From Acidobacteriaceae bacterium (GTDB lineage Bacteria; Acidobacteriota; Terriglobia; Terriglobales; Acidobacteriaceae), in NCBI GenBank assembly GCA_030041045.1, contig JASHOQ010000047.1, positions 149,852 to 213,851 on the forward strand: 64,000 bases of DNA, written 5' to 3'. The position numbers and the translations under genes are program-made. Below are positions 49,108 to 58,141 of this stretch, piece by piece. Within the stretch, counting starts at the first letter, position 1. Each line of letters opens with the position of its first letter. A model generated the notes under the pieces. It did no database searches. It saw nothing but the letters and a program-made list of their open reading frames with translations, and had not been told where the DNA came from.

Positions 49108-51810
49108 TCAAGGCTGCACAAAAGGCGTCCCCGCCTGCCAACGCGCCTGAGCGGGCAGGCCGGAGCATGTTCCGCCGCAACCTGACGGGCCGTTCTGAAT
49201 TTGCTCTGCGCCAGTAGGCGTCACCCATGGCCACGGATAGCCACTGCCGGCGGTGAAGAACGCAGGCTCGCTGGACAGGTAAAACGAGTTTGGAAGCGTA
49301 ACCGGCGAGCCCTGCCAGGTGACGGCGTCGTCAAGGTAGTCGTAGTTGCCGTTGATCAGAATGTACGAGCCTGATTTTCCGTCCAGATTGGGATCCTGGC
49401 CGCCGTTGCCGCCGTCCCAGCCGAGCATGAAGATGCGGGATGCGGTAAAGTCTCCGCTGTAGGTCCAGCCATTCGCCGCAGTCGACTTTCCCGCGGTCCC
49501 CAGCACGTTCCCGACATAAGCGAACCAATAGTTGTATCCCATGGGCCCGGCCGCGCGCAGGGGGCCGGGTGTTTGTTGCACGCAGGAAGCAAGTCCTGAG
49601 GGGCAATAATAGCCGTTCCCAGTAAAGTCATCCACAAGCCCGCCCACGCTGGGATCGGTAAAGGGCGTCCTAAATCCGGAGCCCAGGTTGCGGAAAAATG
49701 TTATGTACATCGAGTTGCCATGCGTATTGTCGTTATCCAGGTTGTCACCCCAGTTGCCCTCAAACAGAACGTGGTGCGGGCCCGAATAGTGGCTCGCATT
49801 GATCCCCATATCGAGCCAATAGTCGCCAATGCCCGACTCGGCATCGTACATCGTGTCATCGATGTAGTTATAGGAAACCACCGAACCTGCGCCGCCTGCT
49901 CTGGCGACCATTCCCTTTCCGGCGAAGTTGGTGATGCTGTTTGTGATCAGCATTTCGGTCGAGGCACTATCCAGGGCTAATGGATACTCGCCGCCGTTGT
50001 TGACGGAGTCCCAGCAATGGTGAACGTAAACCGTGTTCAGCTCGCTGCGAGCCGAATAGGCCATACTGATTCCGCCGCCGTACCAGTCTCCCACCTCGGT
50101 ATTCTTCACCCAGCAGTTGACGCAGAGTTCCATTTCCATGCCCCCCTCTGGAGCGCGGAGGAGCGAAAGGTTCTCCACGCCTGCCTGTTGGAGGAGAGCA
50201 ATCGGCGATTGGAATGAGGAATTGCTCCCATAAAGATTTGCATAAACCTGGGCGTTATGGCTTCCGCTTTGCCGGAAGGCGATGGTGAGCGGATCGTCGA
50301 AGGTCAGGGTGCAGTTGGTCCCCGGGCATGGACCGGCGCCGATGGAAGCGATCTTGTGCAGTTCGGCGGTCGGTCGATCGCAATAGGAATACCAGCAGCC
50401 TGTGGAGTTGGCTTGATAGGGATACTCGGTGCTGCCAAAATCCCAAGTATTGTCTTCCGCCTTTGACCAGAGGACACGTCCGGTCGCCGGGCTTCCGGAT
50501 GGACTCAGCCAGTCCGGAGCGGCCCACACTGACCCATTGCCCGTCCACTGATTCATGGGGTCAGCGACCCATCCGGCGCCAGACGCCTCATCGATCAAGA
50601 CCCACGACCCAACCGTGAAGCCACTTGTGCTGGTGACTTGAATCGAAGTTTGGCCCTGAGTGGCGTCAGCGGCCAACGGCGTTGCGCCGCAACCAGTGCC
50701 GAGGTTTGCGCCCACGTTGCCGCATGTTTCCCAACTGTAGTTGTAGTCGGGCAAAACCGGCGCCATCAAAACTTCCGGCTGACCACCATTCGGGCAGGCA
50801 ACTTCATCCGACGTACTCGTGCCGCACATCCCGCCTGTGTAAGCGAGAGCACCATCGACCACGGTGATGGAAGTTTCGCAGTACGGCGAAGTGGCGCCGC
50901 TGCAGGCGCCCGTGCCGCGCAATGTGATCCCCGTCGAAATATTGATGGGCATGTCGGCTAGTTTTATGGAAAACGCGCCCGCTCCAAGCTGGACCACCTC
51001 ACCTGCCGGACAATTGTTGATCGCGTTCTGGATGTTGGTGAAGTCGTCTTGTCCTCCTCCGAGCGGATTGACCGTCGCGCAAATCGTCGTCCGATCCGGA
51101 ATGCCGCCAACCGTCGCCAGGCCGGCGTTCTTCCAGTTCGCATAAGCGTCGTTGTAAGAGGGCAGCACGCCGCTGGTCGGGTCGCTGCTGCTCGATGCAT
51201 TGACCGTGAAGCTCTGGCTTACAGGTGTGGCCGCTGCGTATTGGCTGTTGCCGGCCTGCGTTGCCTGAATGGTGCATGTACCGGTGGTCACGAAGGTCGC
51301 GGTTGTGCCGCTGACGGTGCAGATGCTCGTGGTCTGCGAGGAGAACAACACGGCAAGACCGGAGCTCGCAGTCGCCACCAGCGTCAAAGGCGTGCCCACC
51401 GTCTGCGTGCCTGGATTGGCGAAGGCGATGGTCTGCGACTCACCATTGACCGTGAAGCTTTGCGTGACCGGAACGGCCGCGGCCCAGGATGCGTTGCCGG
51501 GCTGCGTGGCTTCAAGCGTACACGTGCCTGAAGCGATCATCGTGGCCGTGCTTCCGCTAACGGTGCAGATCGAAGATGTTTCGGACGCAAATGAGACTGC
51601 CAGACCGGAGCTGGCCGTCGCCGAGAGCGTCACTGCAGCCCCCACGGTCTGTGCGCCTACCGCCGCAAAACTGATGGTCTGGGCGGTTACGCCGCCTCCC
51701 TGGCCGGAGTGGTTGCCGCCGATCGAACTCGTACATCCGATCGCAAGCGACAAAACTGAAGAGAGAAGCACAAGCGCGCCGGGGCGCCCCGTCACCTTGA
51801 ACCGATTCAT
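49108..51810 (-). CDS. Secreted beta-helix lipoprotein with two Ig-like repeats
   Basis: 900 aa from ATG 51810, preceded by GAGGAG. Lipoprotein signal (GALVLLSSVLSLAIGC; lipidated Cys about residue 26). Two consecutive repeats of about 84 residues, each starting QTI(S/A)FA and ending Q-SFTVN, with SSGLAV and SICTVSG in the same places, are adhesion-type Ig-like domains. From about residue 260 a right-handed beta-helix follows (DDFTNIQNAINNCPAGEVVQ; VSYNYIDDTMYDAESG; NSITNFAGKGM), as in pectate-lyase-like or surface polysaccharide proteins. Substrate unknown. Confidence 0.7.
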   Translation of the reverse strand: MNRFKVTGRPGALVLLSSVLSLAIGCTSSIGGNHSGQGGGVTAQTISFAAVGAQTVGAAVTLSATASSGLAVSFASETSSICTVSGSTATMIASGTCTLEATQPGNASWAAAVPVTQSFTVNGESQTIAFANPGTQTVGTPLTLVATASSGLAVLFSSQTTSICTVSGTTATFVTTGTCTIQATQAGNSQYAAATPVSQSFTVNASSSSDPTSGVLPSYNDAYANWKNAGLATVGGIPDRTTICATVNPLGGGQDDFTNIQNAINNCPAGEVVQLGAGAFSIKLADMPINISTGITLRGTGACSGATSPYCETSITVVDGALAYTGGMCGTSTSDEVACPNGGQPEVLMAPVLPDYNYSWETCGNVGANLGTGCGATPLAADATQGQTSIQVTSTSGFTVGSWVLIDEASGAGWVADPMNQWTGNGSVWAAPDWLSPSGSPATGRVLWSKAEDNTWDFGSTEYPYQANSTGCWYSYCDRPTAELHKIASIGAGPCPGTNCTLTFDDPLTIAFRQSGSHNAQVYANLYGSNSSFQSPIALLQQAGVENLSLLRAPEGGMEMELCVNCWVKNTEVGDWYGGGISMAYSARSELNTVYVHHCWDSVNNGGEYPLALDSASTEMLITNSITNFAGKGMVARAGGAGSVVSYNYIDDTMYDAESGIGDYWLDMGINASHYSGPHHVLFEGNWGDNLDNDNTHGNSMYITFFRNLGSGFRTPFTDPSVGGLVDDFTGNGYYCPSGLASCVQQTPGPLRAAGPMGYNYWFAYVGNVLGTAGKSTAANGWTYSGDFTASRIFMLGWDGGNGGQDPNLDGKSGSYILINGNYDYLDDAVTWQGSPVTLPNSFYLSSEPAFFTAGSGYPWPWVTPTGAEQIQNGPSGCGGTCSGLPAQARWQAGTPFVQP

Positions 51811-52253
51811 GCATTCTCCTCGCGACGAATCGTCGTCTGACAACGCTAGTTCCGGGCCGAATCGGTGATCGCCTCACCTCGTGTTAGGAAATACGGGAAC
51901 CCGTGCAGTACTCTCCAAGCGCAGTCTCGCCTGGTCAAGTCCCAATGAGAAAAAGTGCTTAGCAAAAGTTTAGCCCTCTCGCTGACGGACTTTCAATGAA
52001 ACGGGCCGCGACCAACATTTCTCCCGCATGACTAAAGTGACCCATTTGCAGGAAGGGACCCACAACTGGAGCTTGGGCTGTTGAGTGGCTGGGCGATTTG
52101 GAGTCAACCCACATGCATCACCGCCGGGAAGGCCGTTTGCAGGGGCCTCTCTATTCGGCCCAATTTCCGGTTAGCCGACAGCCCTCCGACAACCTTGAAC
52201 TGCCGGCATACCGTTCATGGGTCGAGTTCTCGACCTGGTACCAGGAGGAGCCA
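51811..52253. other. 443-nt intergenic region, divergent
   Basis: Between the beta-helix gene (minus) and the permease pseudogene (plus). It must hold the promoter of the beta-helix gene. CCAGGAGGAG at 52241-52250 is the pseudogene ribosome site. Nothing else recognised. Confidence 0.5.
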
Positions 52254-52881
52254 ATGCTGAATGACCTGTTTTACCGCCTGCGCGCGCTGTTTCGCGGAGA
52301 GGAAATGGATGCTGAGGCAGACGAAGAGCTGCGCCAGTGTGGGGGGCACTGTACGTGGTTGCGCGTATGACTGCGGATCCCGCTGCAACGATGAATTCCA
52401 TGGTTCAGCAGGTGAGCGCAGTCGAACACGATGTACCGGTGTACGACGTGGCCACAATGGAGCAGCCTGTCCAGGACTCGATGGCGCGTCAGCGATTCGC
52501 CATGACCATGCTGGGAGCTTTCGCCGGCTTTGCGATGATTCTGGCTGCGATTGGCATCTACGGTGTAATGTCGTTCCTGGTCACGCAGGGCACAGCCGTT
52601 ATCGCCATCCGCGTGGCGCTTGGCGCGCGCCGAGAAAGCATCCTGACGCTCGTCTTCCGGCAGGGAATGGGGTTGGCTTGCTTGGGCATCGTCGCTGAAC
52701 TCGCCGGGGCTCTCGGGCTCACCCGTCTGATGAACAGCCTGCTGTTCGGCGTGAAACGACCGATCCGCTTACGTTTTTCTCGGTTCTGGTTCTGCTGTTC
52801 TTGGTCGAGTTATCCGCATGCCTGGTTCGCGCGGGGCGGGCCATGCGCATCGATCCCATGACTGCGCCGCGGACAGAGTAA
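52254..52881 (+). pseudogene. FtsX-like permease (acidobacterial ADOP-type) with internal deletion and frameshift
   Basis: The ATG at 52254, with AGGAGG before it, starts MLNDLFYRLRALFRGEEMDA, the typical beginning of the roughly 800-aa acidobacterial ABC-type permeases. After about 28 codons the text jumps, in another frame, to the C-terminal part of the same family (VYDVATMEQPVQDSMARQRF; AAIGIYGVMSFLVTQGTA; GARRESILTLVFRQGMGL). A further shift near 52757 moves the last part into a third frame (DPLTFFSVLVLLFLVELS; AGRAMRIDPMTA). Several hundred codons are missing, so it cannot encode a working transporter. It probably arose from recombination inside a full-length gene. Confidence 0.8.
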
Positions 52882-53445
52882 CATCCGCTGCGCCACAGGA
52901 ATGTCAGGATAAAGCCGCGACGCGCATCGGAGCGGCGGATTTCAGTGATTCGTTTTCGGAACTCCACCGATCCCCGAATCTGGCCGCAGCTTCGGGAGGT
53001 CGACTGTTGACTCCAGGGCATGGCGCTGATCGAGCCGAAATGAGGAGCATGTTTATATTCCGGCTGTTTTGTTGCCTATCCGGAGGTTATATTTCAGTAA
53101 ACGCTTCTTGGATCGGTACCGACATACGGGGATGGCAACCGCCAAGACAGCCCGATACGAGTCATGCGAACTGGGCGTCCAGGGGTACACACAGATGTGG
53201 GAAGACCTAAATAGATGAAATATAGGTCCAATAATGTATACATTCATGTATGCGTAAGTCACGAGAATTAGCAGCTGGATCAATCCCCGGAAGTCCGCGG
53301 CTCTTAAAGTCCAGCCTCAAAGTTCACCGGCTAGCCCGGCGCGATGGATCGGCGCTCCTTGGAATGGCGAATCGGGGTCGGTTCGAAGCAACGCAATGCA
53401 AAACATGGCGCATGGGCAATTCGGTTCGTCCATAAAGGAGGCAGT
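52882..53445. other. 564-nt AT-richer intergenic region with a putative operator
   Basis: Contains the direct repeat ATGTATAC (53234-53241) and ATGTATGC (53246-53253), spaced 12 bp, about 190 nt before the metalloprotease-like gene. AAAGGAGG precedes that gene. No other gene is credible. Confidence 0.5.
53234..53253. promoter_or_regulatory. Putative operator: 12-bp-spaced TGTATAC direct repeat (site 1)
   Basis: ATGTATACATTCATGTATGC. The same arrangement, TTGTATAC twice at 12-bp spacing, occurs at 56028-56047 upstream of the next gene. Spacing near one helical turn suggests a dimeric regulator. Confidence 0.5.
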
Positions 53446-55779
53446 GTGCGCGCGCGTCGCCTTCGTGTTTCCCATTTTCTCTGTGCCGCATCGCTTTGCG
53501 CGGCGTCCACAGGGAGCGGACTCTGCGGAGCAGTGGCGATTCTTGGTGTAACTGCGCTGGCTGCTCGGCCTGCCTACGCGCAGTTCGGTGATGAACCAGG
53601 TCATTCGATTGGAAAGGTGACGGTTCAGGGGAAGCTTATCGTGCTGACACTGAATGAGGGCGAACTGGGGCACGCAAACCTCTTCGACCTTGCACACCAC
53701 ACGCTGCGCTTCACGCCTGACGGCAACGGCTACCGCGTGGCAAATATTCCCTTCACGTGGGATGGCGATTTCGGCGCAGCGCTCTCTTCACCCCAGTTGA
53801 CGCTAAAAAACTTTGTCTTCCCGTTTTCCGGCAAGAGATGGACATCGCTCTCGGTCGGGGTGACGGGATCGATTGTCTTTGGCGAAGCGGAACGCTCGAA
53901 CGCGCCGCCGGGCCGGCGCGGCGCGAGCCTGGGGCGGGACGGCGGCTTAGCCGTCGAGCGCTTTGCGGAACTCGAGGAAGCGGCGCCGGAGTTCGTCAAC
54001 ACTGTTCCGGCTATCAGCGTCTTCTTCAAGCCGCGCATGTCGGGAACCCGCTATGCGAAAGAACTCGCCGATCATGTGGTGATCAGTTGGAGCCTTACAG
54101 AGCCCTTCGGAGGCATTCAAGACTGGACCTGGACGCCGACGGTCAATCGTTTTCAGGCGGTCCTGCATCAAGACGGCACCATCGATCTGTCGTATGAAGA
54201 AGTCGCGGCCCGTGACGCTGTCGTGGGCATTTATCCCCTCGTCCCCGCCGGCGCCGAAAAGGTGCTCGCAACTATCTCCACTCCAGGCAATCCCCACGCC
54301 GCGCCCAACCTGGACATCCGCAGTATCCATCTCAGTTCCGTCGGCAACCTCTACCTTAAAGTCGCTCTCGAGGGCCGCGGGCCGATGCCGGCCGGCACCG
54401 ATCCGGCAATCGACGGTCTGGCTTACTTTGTTTGTCTCGACAGGAGCGTGCGCAAGGGCGGATGCAGCCCGGATGGACACCATGATGCCTTCTGGACCGT
54501 TCGCGGCTTTGGCGGGAAGACGCACAGTTCGTTCCACGCGGGCCCGCGGTATTTCGCCTACGGAACCGGCCTCGCGCCAGGCGTGAGCGTCGACGGCAAC
54601 ACACTTTCCATCCAGGGAACGCTGCCCGAGGGCTACAAATCCCGCGACACAATTTATGTGAGCGCCGCGGTGCAGGCTCCCCAGGCCGAGGCGCTCGAGC
54701 AAATCGCTCCGCACGCATTCAAACTCGCTGGACTCACCAGTCCGCAAGTTCTTTTCTCCGCGCTTCCCCAGAACAGCGGACCATATCCCGTGGTCTTTGA
54801 GGCCTTCCATTATGTGCATTCGCCGCGCATGCAGGACCTGACCTGTTCGGTGATTCAGGGGCTCGGCGACAGGTTCGACATGCTGGCCTATTATTCCGAC
54901 TTTCGCATCGATAACCCCGAAGCCGGCACCTCAAGCGATGGTCCGCTGGGCGGCGGGCCAAATGGCGGAAAGGTGACTGGCATCGCGGCCGATCAAGGCA
55001 ATCTGGCGAAATTTTGCACCAAGGGCCGATTCCAGTGGCAGTTCATTCAGCCCGTGTATGTGGGCGCCAATCAGATGCAGGAGTATCCCCCGGCGGATCT
55101 GAAAGACGACAACACCCACGATATCGGCGGCTATCTCCACCAGCTCACAGAGCGCACTTTCAACGGCAAGATTCCTCCCTACGATTACGCCATGTCACAA
55201 ATTGGCCATGAAATGGGCCATCGCTGGTCGGCGTTCGTCTCGGCCAGCGTCGACGGCAAGACCATCGAACTGGGGCCGACTCACTGGGACATGGGGCTCC
55301 AGGCTCCCGCACCCTTCCCTTATCAGCGGCCAACCGAGGCTTCGGCCATGGGGGGCGGCGTGTGGCAGGATAACTTCGATGGCACTTATTCGCAGCTCGA
55401 CGACAACTATTATGTTCCGGCGACGGGGTACTCGTATCTCGACCTCTATCTGATGGGATTGATCTCAGCCTCGGAAGTTCCCGACTTCTTCATCCTCAAA
55501 AACCTGGTGCCCGTGGGAAAAGACGCGAACGGGCATCCGATCTTCAAAGCGGACCGCACCAAGATTACGATTCAGGATGTAATCGCCGCAGAGGGCCCGC
55601 GCCTTCCCGACGTCGATCACTCACAACGGGAGTTCAATACCGGAATAGTGATGGTGGTCGAGCACGGCAAAACACCCAGCCCGGAACTGATCGAGCGCAC
55701 CAACGGCATTCGCGAACGCTGGATGGATTACTGGGCCACGGTAACAGGACACCGCTCCATCATGACCACTGAGCCATAG
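53446..55779 (+). CDS. Exported zincin-like protein with HExxH motif
   Basis: 777 aa from GTG 53446, which has AAAGGAGG 5 nt upstream and yields a proper signal peptide (RARRLRVSHFLCAASLCAAS ... LAARPAYA). The N-terminal 300 residues are beta-rich with two lectin- or jellyroll-like stretches. A metallopeptidase motif HEMGHRW has His588, Glu589 and His592 (AMSQIGHEMGHRWSAFVSAS), followed 70 residues later by YSYLDLYLMGLISASEVPDF. This resembles a rarely described group of secreted zinc proteases; the third metal ligand was not assigned. First plus-strand gene of the island cargo, with a putative operator upstream. Confidence 0.6.
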   Translation: MRARRLRVSHFLCAASLCAASTGSGLCGAVAILGVTALAARPAYAQFGDEPGHSIGKVTVQGKLIVLTLNEGELGHANLFDLAHHTLRFTPDGNGYRVANIPFTWDGDFGAALSSPQLTLKNFVFPFSGKRWTSLSVGVTGSIVFGEAERSNAPPGRRGASLGRDGGLAVERFAELEEAAPEFVNTVPAISVFFKPRMSGTRYAKELADHVVISWSLTEPFGGIQDWTWTPTVNRFQAVLHQDGTIDLSYEEVAARDAVVGIYPLVPAGAEKVLATISTPGNPHAAPNLDIRSIHLSSVGNLYLKVALEGRGPMPAGTDPAIDGLAYFVCLDRSVRKGGCSPDGHHDAFWTVRGFGGKTHSSFHAGPRYFAYGTGLAPGVSVDGNTLSIQGTLPEGYKSRDTIYVSAAVQAPQAEALEQIAPHAFKLAGLTSPQVLFSALPQNSGPYPVVFEAFHYVHSPRMQDLTCSVIQGLGDRFDMLAYYSDFRIDNPEAGTSSDGPLGGGPNGGKVTGIAADQGNLAKFCTKGRFQWQFIQPVYVGANQMQEYPPADLKDDNTHDIGGYLHQLTERTFNGKIPPYDYAMSQIGHEMGHRWSAFVSASVDGKTIELGPTHWDMGLQAPAPFPYQRPTEASAMGGGVWQDNFDGTYSQLDDNYYVPATGYSYLDLYLMGLISASEVPDFFILKNLVPVGKDANGHPIFKADRTKITIQDVIAAEGPRLPDVDHSQREFNTGIVMVVEHGKTPSPELIERTNGIRERWMDYWATVTGHRSIMTTEP

Positions 55780-55983
55780 TCCGGGCGATCTTGTTTAAAG
55801 AACACGAGTCGTTGAAGACACACGCCAAATTCTCATTGTTCATCGGTTCAAAGGCACGGCACGGCAATCTGGATCCCGATGGAAATCTGGCGAAGCGCAC
55901 CCATCTGGAAAGGCGCACTCCTGGAACTGTAGGCACAGATCCAGCGTTCCCATAAACATGGCGGCATCGCGTCGAAAATTTTG

Positions 55984-56012
55984 TTGACAAGCATTCTGGG
56001 GCATGCAATATT
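55984..56012 (+). promoter_or_regulatory. Sigma70-type promoter (TTGACA-17-AATATT)
   Basis: Perfect -35 hexamer and a partial -10 with ideal 17-bp spacing, upstream of the kelch gene. The best promoter match in the window. Confidence 0.55.
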
Positions 56013-56027
56013 TAGCGGCATTCAGTC

Positions 56028-56047
56028 TTGTATACGACGTTGTATAC
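56028..56047. promoter_or_regulatory. Putative operator: 12-bp-spaced TTGTATAC direct repeat (site 2)
   Basis: TTGTATACGACGTTGTATAC, also readable as an inverted repeat because GTATAC is itself palindromic. It lies about +10 to +30 of the predicted transcript. Confidence 0.55.
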
Positions 56048-56163
56048 ATAGCAACGGCTTTTTGGCTACGAAAATCCCGATCACGGCGGGTCTGACAGGC
56101 TGCCAGGCCGTCAGGGATTGGTGCGATTTTAAGTGCAGGGGCAGATTCTACCCGGAGGGAACA

Positions 56164-57924
56164 ATGCGACCACTGGTTTACTGGAGTGCTCTGTTGTCCG
56201 GAGTTGTGCTATTGGGTTCCGGCTCGGCTCTCGCGCAACGAGATGCAAGCGGCATTTGGCTGCAAATGTTCAACGTTCCCCTCAACCCGGACACGATGCT
56301 GGTGCTCACGGATGGCACGATCGCCGTTGATGATTACGGCACTGGCAACTGGTGGCGATTGGTGCCGGACAAGCATGGAAACTATCTGGATGGAACCTGG
56401 GTTTCCATGGGCACCATGCCGGTGGAAACCACGGGAACCTGCCCCACAGCTGCCGGGGGCACGAACGCCAATGGCTGTCCCTATGCTCCCTACGATTACG
56501 CATCTGTCGTTCTCCCGGACGGGCGGCTCATCGTGACGGGCGGCGAATACACCTACGATGACGCAGGTACAGCCTATGGGACGGAAACGACCCAAGGCGC
56601 GGTCTGGGACTGGCACACCAACGCCTGGACCGTGCTCACGCCACCTTCAGGTTGGAATTCGATCGGCGACGCTGACTCCGTGGTTCTGGCCAACGGGCAG
56701 TACCTCCTGGCGCGGAACAGAGTGTCGAGGGGAACGACGCCTGGTCAATTGGCCATCATGACTCCGACGAGCTCTTTGACGTGGACAAACTTAACCCCTC
56801 CGGGAAAGGCCGACTCCAATTCCGAAGAGAACTGGGTTCTGTTGCCCGATGGAACTATCTGGACCGTCGATATCGCCTCTGAACCCGGGTCGGAGCGGTA
56901 TATTCCGCCTTACCTGGACAACAGCACCAATGGCGAGTGGATCAGCGCAGGCGCGGAGCCTGCGTCGATTGGCGTCACTGCGTACAAGGGCGGCTCGGAG
57001 GATGGCGCCAACGTTTTGCTGACAAACGGAAATGTGTTCGCCATCTCCGGTAATCCTGACACCGGCATAAACGCGATCTATACTCCACCCACGACCCTGA
57101 TGGGCGAGGGTACTTGGACGGCAGCGCCCAACTATCCCAACATCGGCGGAATTTTGAACGACTGCGACGGACCGGCCTCATTGCTGCCCAACGGCAACGT
57201 CTTCTTTACCGGCAGCGCAGGTTGCTACGACATTCCAAGCTATTACTTCGAATATCAGCCTCAGCCCGGGCTCTTCGGATGGGATCCCTCCGGGTCCGAC
57301 ACGGACCAAAGCACGTCGCTGAGCCAGGTTGTCAGTCCCTATGATCCAGTGGCGGGCGAAACCGTGGGCAGCCAGATTTCCTCTTTCTACTCCCGGTTTG
57401 TGGTTCTTCCTGACGGCAGCATGCTCTATAGCTGGGACGACGGACTGGAGACCTATATTTTCAAGCCGACTGGTCACCCGGATCCCAGATGGGCGCCGAA
57501 GGTCACCTCGTTTCCACGTCAGGTTTCGCCCGGGAAAACCTATGAAGTCTCGGGTACCCAGTTCAACGGTCTCTCCGGCAGCGGATACTACGGCGACGAC
57601 GAAGCCAATGCCTCCAATTATCCCCTCGTCCGATTCACCAATTTTTTTACCGGGGACGTGCAGTATGGCCGCACGCATGATCACAGCACCATGGCAGTGG
57701 CAACGGGACGCCAGGTTGTCTCCACCTATGTTGATGTCCCCACGAACCTCGAACCGGGTCCCAGCTTGATGCAGGTAGTTGCCAACGGGATCGCCTCTGA
57801 TCCGGTGATCGTGTCCAATGATAGCTGTCAGGGGGACCCGCAATTCTGCGGTCGTGGCGGCCCGGGCAGTCAGGGTGGTCGCGGCGGTCAGGGCGGCCTT
57901 GGCCAGTCGAACAACCACCGGTAA
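56164..57924 (+). CDS. Secreted kelch galactose-oxidase-like protein
   Basis: 586 aa from ATG 56164, with GGAGGG 5 nt upstream. Signal peptide MRPLVYWSALLSGVVLLGSG..ALAQ. Kelch propeller blades (ASVVLPDGRLIVTGGEYTYD; NWVLLPDGTIWTVDIASEPG; ASLLPNGNVFFTGSAGCYD; FVVLPDGSMLYSWDDGLETY) and a C-terminal Ig-like domain (RFTNFFTGDVQYGRTHDHST) match the DUF1929/copper-radical oxidase family. The Tyr-His pair expected before the LLPDG blade is Phe-Tyr here (FYSRFVVLPDG, about residues 408-409), so copper-radical chemistry may be lost. The C-terminus is a Gly/Gln/Arg-rich tail. Confidence 0.7.
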   Translation: MRPLVYWSALLSGVVLLGSGSALAQRDASGIWLQMFNVPLNPDTMLVLTDGTIAVDDYGTGNWWRLVPDKHGNYLDGTWVSMGTMPVETTGTCPTAAGGTNANGCPYAPYDYASVVLPDGRLIVTGGEYTYDDAGTAYGTETTQGAVWDWHTNAWTVLTPPSGWNSIGDADSVVLANGQYLLARNRVSRGTTPGQLAIMTPTSSLTWTNLTPPGKADSNSEENWVLLPDGTIWTVDIASEPGSERYIPPYLDNSTNGEWISAGAEPASIGVTAYKGGSEDGANVLLTNGNVFAISGNPDTGINAIYTPPTTLMGEGTWTAAPNYPNIGGILNDCDGPASLLPNGNVFFTGSAGCYDIPSYYFEYQPQPGLFGWDPSGSDTDQSTSLSQVVSPYDPVAGETVGSQISSFYSRFVVLPDGSMLYSWDDGLETYIFKPTGHPDPRWAPKVTSFPRQVSPGKTYEVSGTQFNGLSGSGYYGDDEANASNYPLVRFTNFFTGDVQYGRTHDHSTMAVATGRQVVSTYVDVPTNLEPGPSLMQVVANGIASDPVIVSNDSCQGDPQFCGRGGPGSQGGRGGQGGLGQSNNHR

Positions 57925-58141
57925 CTTCGGTGTATCTGCACGCCACAGGCGAGCGGCGAAACTGGATCGGAGAGGATCGGCAACAGAACTCGCCTCCGAT
58001 CCAGTGCACCTGAGGCGTTTGAGCGTGGAACGTCCCGGCTCGCTCTCAAACTATCTCAGGCTGGAGCATACGATGGTCGGTGGAATCACAATTACCGGAG
58101 GCGGTGGTGGCAGATTGCCTGCGGGCTTAAGGAGGAAGTGC

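Larger units (their letters stand above)
55780..56163. other. 384-nt promoter region of the kelch gene
   Basis: TTGACA at 55984-55989 and AATATT at 56007-56012 are separated by 17 nt. The direct repeat TTGTATAC at 56028-56035 and 56040-56047 lies just downstream of the expected start site, an arrangement typical of a repressor site. No gene is visible. Confidence 0.55.

Noticed and set aside
48701..49150. 149-aa gene in the gap after rfbD
   Set aside because: It runs through the att-like sequence and into the 3' end of the beta-helix gene on the other strand, with no ribosome site.
52098..52370. Independent 90-aa gene covering the start of the permease remnant
   Set aside because: The sequence after 52254 is explained by the permease N-terminus; the upstream codons have no ribosome site or similarity.
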